Positions 1 through 5,918 of a stretch of 14,164 nucleotides of DNA are shown here, one piece after another. The position numbers and the translations under genes were made by a program. The number at the start of each line of letters is the position of its first letter. Position 1 is the stretch's first letter. Origin of the DNA: JAKEHA01 sp035687255 (GTDB lineage: Bacteria > Krumholzibacteriota > Krumholzibacteriia > WVZY01 > JAKEHA01); the NCBI GenBank assembly GCA_035687255.1, contig DASRYI010000010.1, forward strand, positions 1-14,164. The letters are read 5' to 3'. Under the pieces are notes generated by a model. It saw nothing but the letters and a program-made list of their open reading frames with translations, did not search any database and was not told the DNA's origin.

Positions 1-33
1 CATCGAAGTCGGTAGCGCGCACTGTCGGGGGGG

Positions 34-2334
34 TCAAATCGGATCGGTCGCTTCCCGCGCGCGTTGCATCAGTCGTTCGATCTGCCGTTTTCCCGACAGG
101 TACTGGTCGGGCCAGGTAACGTCCTCGTATCCCAGTTGCGCGGCGGCGCGCAGCGTCCACATGGGATCCCACAGATGCGGGCGGGCCATCAGACACACGT
201 CCGCGCGTCCCGCCGCGACAATGCTGTTGACGTGGTCGGGTTCGTAGATGTTGCCGACCGCAAGGGTCACCATGCCCAGTTCCAGCCGGATGCGCTCGGC
301 GAACGGTACCTGGAACATGCGCCCGTACACGGGCTGCTGCTCCGCTGTCACCTGTCCCGCCGAGACGTCGATGAATGCGGCTCCCGCGTCGCGGAACGCG
401 CGCGCGATTTCCACGCTATCCTCCACGCGAATGCCGCCCTCGATCCAGTCGGTGGCGGAGATGCGAACTCCGACGGGCCGTTCCGACGGCCACACCGCGC
501 GCAACGCCGCGAATACCTCCAGCGGATAGCGCAGACGGTTGGCCAGCGATCCACCGTAGTCGTCTTCACGCTGATTGGTGATGGGTGAAATGAAACTCGA
601 GAGGAGATAGCCGTGCGCGGCGTGCAGCTCGAGCACATCGAATCCCGCCTGGACGCCGCGCTGCGCCGCGGCCACGAATTCGTCGCGCACGCGCTCCATG
701 TCGTCGCGCGTCATGGCCCTCGGGACCTGGTTGTGCGGCGTCCACGGTATCGCCGATGCCGACATCACCGGCCAGTTACCTTCGGGAAGCGGCTCGTTCT
801 CCCCCTCCCACATGCGCCGCGTCGATCCCTTGCACCCGGAGTGGCCCAGTTGCAGCGCGAACGTGGCCGGACTGTATGTGTGCACGAAATCGACAATCCG
901 GCGGTAGGCGTGCATCTGCTCGTCATTGTAGAGCCCCGCGCACGCGGGGCTGATGCGCCCCTTCGGCGAGACGCACGTCATCTCCGTGAAGATCAACCCC
1001 GCGCCACCCAGCGCACGGGCGCCCAGATGCATGAGGTGAAAATCATTCACGACGCCGTCCACCGCGCTGTACATGGCCATGGGCGAGACCGCCACACGGT
1101 TGCGCAGCACGAGGCCGTTACGCGAGAGCGGCAGAAACATGGGCGGAATCTTCTCGTCGCGCGCACCGTCAGTCGCCTGCGAGCACAGCCAGCGCTCAAA
1201 CCCTTCCAGATAAGCGCGGTCGCGCGCGCGCAACGACTCGTGGCTCACGCGCTGGCTGCGCGTCACCAGGCTGTACGCGAATTGCTCGGGGGCGAGATGG
1301 GACTTGAGCGCCACCTGTTCGAACCACTCCGTGCTGTTGCGCGCGGCGTTCTGGAGGCGAAGCACCTCGATGCGCCGCTCCTCCTCATACGCGTCGAGGC
1401 GGGTCTCGAGGGTTGCGGACGTCGCGCCGCACACCGCGTTCGCGAGTGACACCGCGCTTTCCATGGCGAGCCGCGTCCCCGACCCCACCGAGAAATGCGC
1501 CGTCGCCGCGGCGTCGCCCAGAAGCACCAGGCGGTCGCGCCGCCAGTGCGCGCAGCTCACGCGCGGAAAGTTCAACCATGCCGCCGATCCCCGCAGGTGC
1601 CCGGCGTTCGACACCAGCCGGTGTCCGTCGAGGTGGGCCGCGAAGAGACGCTCACAGAACGCCACGGTTTCGGCGCCCGACGCGCGCTCGAGACCATCGG
1701 CACGCCATGTGTCTTCCGTGGTTTCGATGATGAAGGTGCTCCAGCCCTCGGCGAACGGATAGCAGTGCGCCTGGTACCAGCCGTGCTCACTCTCGACGAA
1801 ATAGAAGGTAAATGCGTCGAAGGGGCGCCGCGTGCCCAGCCAGATGTACTTGCACGCGCGCAGGTCGAGGTCGGGTTGAAAATGATCCGCGTATTTTCGC
1901 CGGATGAAACTGTTGATGCCGTCCGCGGCAATGATGAGGTCCGCGTCCGCGAAGGGGGTCTCATCGGGCACTTCCCGGCCGAATTCGATGCGGGCGCCCA
2001 GGGCCAGGGCCCGGTCCGTGAGGATGTCCAGCAGCTGCTGCCGGGCGATGCCGCAGAATCCATGCCCGCCGGAGCGGATGACCCGGTCCCGGTAGTACAC
2101 CTCGATGTCGTCCCAGTGGACGAAATGCGCGGTGATTTCGTGGTACGAGACCGGGTCTGCATCCCGCAGCCGCCCCAGGGTTCCGTCGGAAAACACCACA
2201 CCCCAACCAAATGTGCTGCCGCGCGAGTTGCGCTCCACAATTCGGATATTGATGTCTGGATCCCGCAGCGCCATCTGGATGGCCACGTAGAGCCCGGCCG
2301 GGCCGCCTCCGATGACTGCAACGTCCATGGACAT
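34..2334 (-). CDS. Fused FAD aromatic monooxygenase / Old Yellow Enzyme-type reductase (salicylyl-CoA 5-hydroxylase or 2-aminobenzoyl-CoA monooxygenase/reductase type)
   Basis: The 766-residue protein has two flavin domains. Residues 1-385 look like a class A FAD monooxygenase: a dinucleotide-binding GGGPAG at 9-14, an AADGIN segment at 136-141 and the FAD-ribityl GDAAATAHF near 273-281. Residues 396-755 look like an FMN-dependent Old Yellow Enzyme: a VSPMAMYS segment near 416-423, the active-site region ELHAAHGYLLSSFISP (569-584, with H571 and H574) and DDYGGSLANR (591-600). This fusion is known from salicylyl-CoA 5-hydroxylases and from 2-aminobenzoyl-CoA monooxygenase/reductase, cytosolic enzymes that hydroxylate, and in the latter case also reduce, aromatic CoA esters. 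Length fits that family. I cannot tell the two substrates apart, and no other aromatic-degradation gene is visible. ATG at 2332-2334 is used; a second ATG two codons later is equally close to the Rossmann strand, and only a weak GAGA lies upstream. Confidence 0.88.
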   Translation of the reverse strand: MSMDVAVIGGGPAGLYVAIQMALRDPDINIRIVERNSRGSTFGWGVVFSDGTLGRLRDADPVSYHEITAHFVHWDDIEVYYRDRVIRSGGHGFCGIARQQLLDILTDRALALGARIEFGREVPDETPFADADLIIAADGINSFIRRKYADHFQPDLDLRACKYIWLGTRRPFDAFTFYFVESEHGWYQAHCYPFAEGWSTFIIETTEDTWRADGLERASGAETVAFCERLFAAHLDGHRLVSNAGHLRGSAAWLNFPRVSCAHWRRDRLVLLGDAAATAHFSVGSGTRLAMESAVSLANAVCGATSATLETRLDAYEEERRIEVLRLQNAARNSTEWFEQVALKSHLAPEQFAYSLVTRSQRVSHESLRARDRAYLEGFERWLCSQATDGARDEKIPPMFLPLSRNGLVLRNRVAVSPMAMYSAVDGVVNDFHLMHLGARALGGAGLIFTEMTCVSPKGRISPACAGLYNDEQMHAYRRIVDFVHTYSPATFALQLGHSGCKGSTRRMWEGENEPLPEGNWPVMSASAIPWTPHNQVPRAMTRDDMERVRDEFVAAAQRGVQAGFDVLELHAAHGYLLSSFISPITNQREDDYGGSLANRLRYPLEVFAALRAVWPSERPVGVRISATDWIEGGIRVEDSVEIARAFRDAGAAFIDVSAGQVTAEQQPVYGRMFQVPFAERIRLELGMVTLAVGNIYEPDHVNSIVAAGRADVCLMARPHLWDPMWTLRAAAQLGYEDVTWPDQYLSGKRQIERLMQRAREATDPI

Positions 2335-2391
2335 CGCGGCGATTCTCGCAGATTCCAGGGACTTTCAGAAACCGAAAACCACGCGTCTGCC

Positions 2392-2421
2392 TTTAGAACT
2401 ATTTGCTTGTAAATCAGCAAA
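2392..2421 (-). promoter_or_regulatory. Candidate promoter with overlapping dyad for the fused flavoenzyme gene
   Basis: Reading the minus strand, TTGCTG (2415-2420) and TCTAAA (2392-2397) are separated by 17 bp, about 60 bp upstream of the ATG. They match the sigma-70 hexamers at 3/6 and 4/6. A dyad TTTGCT-N8-AGCAAA (2402-2421) covers the -35 and part of the spacer, the usual place for a repressor operator. The dyad is seen directly; the promoter and operator roles are inferred. A plus-strand promoter for the secreted protein may overlap here too (TTGTAA 2408-2413, 17 bp, TAAGCT 2431-2436), but that match is weaker. Confidence 0.35.
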
Positions 2422-2504
2422 CTGACGTGTTAAGCTCTTGCTTCAACTCGAAATATGCCCATCGGCGAATTCCGGGGAAAAAGTTATGCAGCATGTTGGG
2501 CGGG

Positions 2505-2584
2505 TGTGAGTGGCGAGCCGGCAGTTCAAGGCGGTCTCACATCGAAATGCAGGAAGTGCACGTTCGATTATCGCCCTGGAGGGC
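2505..2584 (+). promoter_or_regulatory. Structured 5' leader with a hairpin covering the Shine-Dalgarno sequence
   Basis: Three hairpins follow one another directly upstream of the secreted-protein start. The first pairs TGTGAG (2505-2510) with CTCACA (2536-2541). The second pairs ATCGAA + TGCA (2541-2551) with TGCA + TTCGAT (2557-2568) around a GGAAG loop. The third is GCCC-TGGA-GGGC (2573-2584), which contains the GGAGGG Shine-Dalgarno (2578-2583) that sits 6 nt before the ATG. Occlusion of the ribosome site suggests translational control. I could not match the leader to a riboswitch class I know. Confidence 0.35.
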
Positions 2585-2589
2585 ACACA

Positions 2590-3495
2590 ATGAAACACTG
2601 GCATCGACTTCTCTTTTTTACATCTGTGATTTTCATGTTTACTGCTTCGGTGGCGTTGGCCGCGCTTGACACTCCGTCTCTTTCGACGGGAACGAGTGGC
2701 CACGCGAAGCAGACCATCTATCTGACCGCGGGACCGAGCGGCGCGCCGTACGGTTTCACGATTCGCTGGATGGACCAGGCCACGTACCTTGCCAACGGCG
2801 GCCAGTTCAGCTCGACGCCCTCACTCGACGAGAGCTCGGCGAGCTTCACCGGGACGCCGACGCTGAACACCTTCGGCGGCGAGTACACCACCTTCGAACT
2901 CGGGCCCAACCAGACGATCCGTCTTGAGATCGGTGACCTGGGCGACGAGACGGGTGTTGCGGGGACACTGAGCGAGCTGGACTCGGGGACGCGTTACTAC
3001 TTCGCGGCCTATGTCAACGATTCCAACGGTGACCCCGCCAGCAACCTCAGCATCATCGTAAACGACCTCACCACGACGTCGGACAACTGCACGTACACGC
3101 AGGGCTACTGGAAGAACCACCCCAACGCGTGGCCGGTGTCGTCGCTGATGCTGGGCAGCGTGCTGTACTCGAAGACCGACCTGCTCTCGATCCTCAACAC
3201 GTCGGTCGAAGGCAACGGTCTGGTCAGCCTGGCGCACCAGTTGATCGCCGCCAAGCTGAACATCGCACAGGGTGCCGATCCGACAGCGGTCTCCGCGGCG
3301 ATTGCGGCGGCCGACGCGCTGATCGGCTCGCTGGTGGTTCCGCCGATCGGTTCGGGCTACCTGGATCCCTCGATCACGAGCATGCTCACGCAGACGCTCG
3401 ATGATTACAACAACGGCATTACCGGCCCGGGCCATTGCGGCACCGTGCCCGCGAGGCAGACCACCTGGGGTTCGGTCAAGTCGCTGTACCGCTAG
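2590..3495 (+). CDS. Secreted protein with FN3-like N-terminal half and a TQGYWKNHP C-terminal domain
   Basis: The 301-residue product starts with a typical signal peptide (MKHWHR, a hydrophobic run, cleavage probably after VALA at about residue 24). The open frame extends upstream to 2455, but the ATG at 2590 is chosen because it starts the signal peptide and has GGAGGG 6 nt upstream. Residues 26-160 are beta-rich and look like a fibronectin type III-like domain. Residues 167-180 carry NCTYTQGYWKNHPNAW, a motif I recognise from many uncharacterised secreted bacterial proteins. A helical segment (209-248, LVSLAHQLIAAKLNIAQ and an Ala-rich run) follows, and the chain ends WGSVKSLYR. C167 and C283 could form a disulfide. 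No anchor or sorting signal is visible at the C terminus, so release or surface association are both possible. Function is unknown. The gene stands alone between a structured leader and a strong terminator. Confidence 0.85.
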   Translation: MKHWHRLLFFTSVIFMFTASVALAALDTPSLSTGTSGHAKQTIYLTAGPSGAPYGFTIRWMDQATYLANGGQFSSTPSLDESSASFTGTPTLNTFGGEYTTFELGPNQTIRLEIGDLGDETGVAGTLSELDSGTRYYFAAYVNDSNGDPASNLSIIVNDLTTTSDNCTYTQGYWKNHPNAWPVSSLMLGSVLYSKTDLLSILNTSVEGNGLVSLAHQLIAAKLNIAQGADPTAVSAAIAAADALIGSLVVPPIGSGYLDPSITSMLTQTLDDYNNGITGPGHCGTVPARQTTWGSVKSLYR

Positions 3496-3517
3496 ACCAT
3501 CCCAGGGCATTGCAACC

Positions 3518-3551
3518 AAAAGGCCCGTCGCTTCGGCGACGGGCCTTTTTT
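3518..3551. terminator. Bidirectional intrinsic terminator
   Basis: The stem GGCCCGTCGC (3522-3531) and GCGACGGGCC (3536-3545) closes a TTCG loop and is extended by AAAA on the left and a six-T tract (3546-3551) on the right. It ends the secreted-protein transcript 23 bp after the stop codon. Read on the minus strand it also ends in TTTT, so it may work in both directions. It lies 38 bp beyond the displaced tRNA-Cys fragment and may once have ended the tRNA operon. Confidence 0.92.
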
Positions 3552-3589
3552 GCGTCTCCCCGGCAGGGTTGATCCAGGGGACATATAAC

Positions 3590-3622
3590 TGGAGGCGGCA
3601 TCCGAATTCGAACCGGAGAATA
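3590..3622 (-). repeat. Displaced tRNA-Cys 3' fragment (distal att-like repeat)
   Basis: These 33 bp match 5063-5095, the 3' part of the intact tRNA-Cys gene, at 32 of 33 positions and in the same orientation. The fragment holds the encoded CCA, the discriminator T, the 3' acceptor strand, the whole T arm and the variable loop, then stops matching. The one mismatch (A at 3605, G at 5078) turns the conserved G53-C61 pair of the T stem into G-T. There is no anticodon arm, so it cannot be a tRNA. It is best read as the original tRNA end pushed away by an insertion. Confidence 0.88.
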
Positions 3623-3658
3623 TTGATTATTCACATTTGTGTGCCATAAGCTCCTGGA

Positions 3659-4816
3659 ATGTACCCGAGGTTGCCATCCTGCCATCCTCTCGGAACCTCC
3701 CTTCTATTCGTCGCTCTCACATGTTTCGGCTGTGCTTCCTCTGTTGATCCCTGGCGCGTCGCAGAGACGGCAGGAACAATTCAAGCCTACCAACACTATG
3801 TAGAGCACAACGACAAACACCTGGACGAGGCACGGATGCGATTGGCAACCCTCTATATCGCCCGCGCTGATTCATTGGACACAATAACCGGGTATCGGGA
3901 CTTTCGCTCAGAATGGCGCCAGATCGTGGGCCCACCCAATTCTGCCTCGTTCGAGCGGCTTCTCGCATATGATTCGACCGCCGTCGTACGAATCGATTCC
4001 ATGACTGCTCAACGTCTTCGACACACTAGATCGATGCGCCTTGACGTCGATCTTACAGCTGAGGACATACAGCCGAAGTGGAACGTGCGTGACGTTGCCG
4101 CACGCCTTCTGGGATATGCGGGGATAACAGTAGACTCGACCAGCGGCGCGCGGGCGTTTGTCAAGGTCCACACCCGCCCACTTGCGGCAGTCTATGTGCC
4201 AGGAGTAATAGACACCAGTCGGGGCCTGATTGCCAAAAAGCAATTCACCGGCGCCGAGGCAACCGGGACGATTCGCCTTCAAGACGGTGACGCCTGGATT
4301 GACACAGACTTTGAAGAGTTCAAGCCGTTCGAAACAAGCATTCCGGCCGCAATTCGTTCAGGGGACGGCCCCTGGATCTCGGTGCAAAGCACTTACGAAG
4401 CACCCGTGCCCTACCTGATAGAACCCCCATTGGCCTCGGCCTTGGTCAAGGGCATACTGGAACCGTTGTCGAAAATCAGAGGGCCCGAGTCCCTGACGAA
4501 CGCATTGCAGGACACCGAGTGGGACGTGTTGTTTGCGGTCGAGAAGCTGATTTCTCCGCCGATTCGTTTCAGCTCCCGCCATGACCCGAAGAATGTACCA
4601 CTGCTTCTTGATACGCTTGAGCGACTGGAAAATGATCACACGCCCGCCAGCGAACGTATCAGGGAGAACTGTTTTGCATTGCTTCGAGGCATCGCCGACC
4701 CCCTGGGCATGTCCCTGCGGCGCGAGGATGGAATCCCGGACGATGTCGCTGCATGGAAGGCATGGTGGCTGAGCCAGCAAGACAGCCACGGCGCCCCCAC
4801 TCGACAGCGCCAATAA
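3659..4816 (+). CDS. Predicted lipoprotein with TPR-like and HEAT-like segments, island cargo
   Basis: I do not recognise a named family for this 385-residue protein. The N terminus has a hydrophobic run and a cysteine at 25 (LTCFGC), an imperfect lipobox because position -3 is Cys, so lipid attachment is likely but not certain. Residues 31-66 (WRVAETAGTIQAYQHYVEHN, then EARMRLATLY) resemble the TPR-like segments common in bacterial periplasmic proteins. Residues 125-265 look beta-rich. Residues 281-372 look like degenerate HEAT repeats ending in AAWKAWW. An in-frame stop at 3647-3649 leaves ATG 3659 as the first available start. No Shine-Dalgarno precedes it. A weak promoter (TTGATT 3623-3628, 16 bp, CATAAG 3645-3650) would start the mRNA almost at the ATG, so it may be leaderless. 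It is the only gene in the tRNA-Cys island and uses AT-richer codons, including ATA, than its neighbours. Confidence 0.8.
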   Translation: MYPRLPSCHPLGTSLLFVALTCFGCASSVDPWRVAETAGTIQAYQHYVEHNDKHLDEARMRLATLYIARADSLDTITGYRDFRSEWRQIVGPPNSASFERLLAYDSTAVVRIDSMTAQRLRHTRSMRLDVDLTAEDIQPKWNVRDVAARLLGYAGITVDSTSGARAFVKVHTRPLAAVYVPGVIDTSRGLIAKKQFTGAEATGTIRLQDGDAWIDTDFEEFKPFETSIPAAIRSGDGPWISVQSTYEAPVPYLIEPPLASALVKGILEPLSKIRGPESLTNALQDTEWDVLFAVEKLISPPIRFSSRHDPKNVPLLLDTLERLENDHTPASERIRENCFALLRGIADPLGMSLRREDGIPDDVAAWKAWWLSQQDSHGAPTRQRQ

Positions 4817-5062
4817 GGCATTTTCAACCTCGGTCAAGTCCCGCGACCTGATAACGACCAGGAATGACCTTCCAAATCCTCATCTTGTGATTGAGCACGT
4901 TCTACGGTCCGCTATTCGCACCCCACGCCGGAAGCCAGGCAACGGGCCGTTTCCCGGCTCGATTCCCCTGTGCACTTCACGTCTGCAGCACTTGACCCGG
5001 TCGAGGCCGGTATGGCCCCGCCGCGACGGGCGCCTAAGTCACACAATTGCTGGAAGAAAGAT
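4817..5062. other. Non-coding tail of the island with an imperfect hairpin
   Basis: I see no credible gene here. The one feature is an imperfect inverted repeat at 4933-4959: AGCCAGGCAACG and CGTTTCCCGGCT pair at 10 of 12 positions around a GGC loop. No T tract follows on either strand, so it is not a standard terminator, although it lies about 115 bp past the cargo stop codon. I could not fit it to an integron attC site. Confidence 0.4.
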
Positions 5063-5095
5063 TGGAGGCGGCATCCGGATTCGAACCGGAGAATA
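5063..5095 (-). repeat. att-like repeat inside the intact tRNA-Cys gene
   Basis: This is the proximal copy of the 33-bp repeat, covering the CCA end, 3' acceptor strand, T arm and variable loop of the functional tRNA-Cys. If the island was inserted by a tyrosine recombinase, this copy came with the element and rebuilt the gene. Confidence 0.85.
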
Positions 5096-5137
5096 ACGGT
5101 TTTGCAGACCGTCGCCTTACCACTTGGCTATGCCGCC
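5063..5137 (-). tRNA. trnC: tRNA-Cys (GCA)
   Basis: The reverse complement folds as a full cloverleaf: acceptor GGCGGCA with TGCCGCC, T8 A9, D stem GCC/GGC, anticodon stem ACGGT/ACCGT with loop CTGCAAA (anticodon GCA), a five-base variable loop, T stem TCCGG/CCGGA with loop TTCGAAT, discriminator T73 as expected for cysteine, and an encoded CCA. It lies 51 bp downstream of tRNA-Gly and probably shares its transcript. Its 3' part is the insertion target of the adjacent island. Confidence 0.97.
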
Positions 5138-5188
5138 TCCGGAATCTGCGGCTCGTGATCCGGAATCACGGAGTGAAGAAAAAGAAGA

Positions 5189-5263
5189 TGGAGCGGGAAA
5201 CGGGATTCGAACCCGCGACATCCACCTTGGCAAGGTGGAGCTCTACCACTGAGCTATTCCCGC
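5189..5263 (-). tRNA. trnG: tRNA-Gly (GCC)
   Basis: The reverse complement gives acceptor GCGGGAA/TTCCCGC, D arm GCTC-AGTGGTA-GAGC, anticodon stem CCACC/GGTGG with loop TTGCCAA (anticodon GCC), T stem GCGGG/CCCGT with loop TTCGAAT, discriminator T73 and an encoded CCA. It is the first gene after the strong promoter at 5290-5317. Confidence 0.98.
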
Positions 5264-5289
5264 TCCGAAAACTCGTTGTTGAAGCAGCT

Positions 5290-5317
5290 ATTATAGAAAT
5301 TCCGGGGCCGTTGTCAA
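5290..5317 (-). promoter_or_regulatory. Consensus sigma-70-type promoter of the tRNA-Gly/tRNA-Cys operon
   Basis: On the minus strand a perfect TTGACA (5312-5317) and a perfect TATAAT (5290-5295) are 16 bp apart. The predicted start is near 5283, about 20 nt before tRNA-Gly. The -35 lies in the centre of a 13-bp palindrome (5308-5320). Confidence 0.9.
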
Positions 5318-5347
5318 CGGTGTACCCCGGGCCTAGCGGCCCCGGGG
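5302..5347 (-). terminator. Overlapping GC-rich hairpins at the end of the glycan operon
   Basis: Two hairpins share 5325-5330. One pairs GGCCCCGGGG (5338-5347) with CCCCGGGCC (5325-5333), with one bulge, and overlaps the SPOR-gene stop codon. The other pairs CCGGGG (5302-5307) with CCCCGG (5325-5330) and encloses the inner palindrome 5308-5320. On the minus strand the second is followed by AATTTCTAT, a poor U tract. They may slow or end the operon transcript, but read-through into the tRNAs is possible. Confidence 0.35.
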
Positions 5348-5887
5348 AACGTTGACCTTGGCCGGCACGATCCAGGCGTCCGGGTAGTAGTGGCTGCGGA
5401 CGGTGGGCAACACCGCGTCGGCATCGCCACGCTTCACGTAGTCCCCCACCCGCACCTTGTAGACGCCACCCTCGAGGTCGAGGTAGGCGGGGACACCGAG
5501 GCGCTCCGCGGCCACGGCGCGTGCATTCTGGGCGACGTCGCGATCCGCGGACGCGAAGACCTGGATGCGGAATCCATCCACGGTGACAACCGAATCGGCC
5601 GTCGCCGGTGCCTTCGCGAGGGTATCGGGAGGGGCTTCCACGTCGGTCCCTTCCACGCTGCTGTCGGAAACCGCCATCTCTTCGACATCGGCTTCGGGTT
5701 GGGCGGCGCCCCCGGCCGGCGGCGGAATCTTTCCCTCGGAACGGAAATCGTAGGTTCCCTGCGGAGCCGGTTCCACGCGCCCGGTGGATTGTTTGGGCGG
5801 AGACGTGGCCCCGCATGCCGCCATCCACACCAGCAGCGCGGCGGCCGCAAAGTATCGCACCCACTGGTAACGCATTGACCGAAACAT
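5333..5887 (-). CDS. SPOR-domain lipoprotein
   Basis: The 184-residue protein starts with basic residues, a hydrophobic run (FAAAALLVWMAAC) and a lipobox cysteine at 25, so it should be a lipoprotein. A low-complexity, Pro- and acidic-rich linker (26-100) leads to a SPOR domain at about 103-175, with the opening strand GFRIQVFAS and a later YKVRVGDYVKRGDADAV. SPOR domains bind peptidoglycan stripped of stem peptides, typically at division septa. The open frame extends to 5941, but ATG 5885-5887 leaves a normal signal peptide and sits 31 bp after the preceding glycosyltransferase; ATG 5873-5875 is an alternative. Neither has a strong Shine-Dalgarno. As the last gene of the glycan operon it might tie the surface polymer or its export to the cell wall, which is inference from position. 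Confidence 0.85.
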   Translation of the reverse strand: MFRSMRYQWVRYFAAAALLVWMAACGATSPPKQSTGRVEPAPQGTYDFRSEGKIPPPAGGAAQPEADVEEMAVSDSSVEGTDVEAPPDTLAKAPATADSVVTVDGFRIQVFASADRDVAQNARAVAAERLGVPAYLDLEGGVYKVRVGDYVKRGDADAVLPTVRSHYYPDAWIVPAKVNVPRGR

Positions 5888-5918
5888 ATCACCGGCCTGT
5901 CGATGGCGCGAACAAAAA

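Larger units (their letters stand above)
3590..5095. mobile_element. tRNA-Cys-flanked integrated island without an integrase
   Basis: A 33-bp direct repeat of the tRNA-Cys 3' end bounds a unit of 1473 bp on the 3' side of an intact tRNA-Cys gene. This is how tyrosine-integrase elements sit after inserting at a tRNA 3' end: the tRNA is rebuilt at one edge and its old end is left at the other. Sampled lines inside are about 53-58% GC, against about 67% in a sampled line of the glycan genes. The interior has one intact gene (3659-4816) and about 245 bp of non-coding DNA. I see no integrase, excisionase or replication gene, so it is either a deletion remnant or a small element moved by an integrase supplied elsewhere. 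Confidence 0.72.

Noticed and set aside
1..3. Possible minus-strand ATG of a further gene at the left edge
   Set aside because: CAT at 1-3 would be a start codon 31 bp after the flavoenzyme stop, but no ribosome site precedes it and no coding sequence is visible.
2455..2589. N-terminal extension of the secreted protein
   Set aside because: The extension places 45 polar residues before a canonical signal peptide and ignores the GGAGGG directly before ATG 2590.
3590..3622. A second functional tRNA-Cys gene
   Set aside because: Only the 3' 33 bp are present; the anticodon and D arms and the 5' acceptor strand are absent, and the T stem has a damaging mismatch.
4933..4959. Integron attC site in the island tail
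   Set aside because: No paired core sites of the GTTRRRY and RYYYAAC type are present at the hairpin ends, and the flanking repeats are tRNA-derived, which fits a tRNA-targeting integrase better.
5047..5355. Plus-strand open frame over the tRNA genes
   Set aside because: It is the antisense reading of two tRNAs; the repeated GFEPE/GFEPA pattern in it is simply the complement of the T arms.
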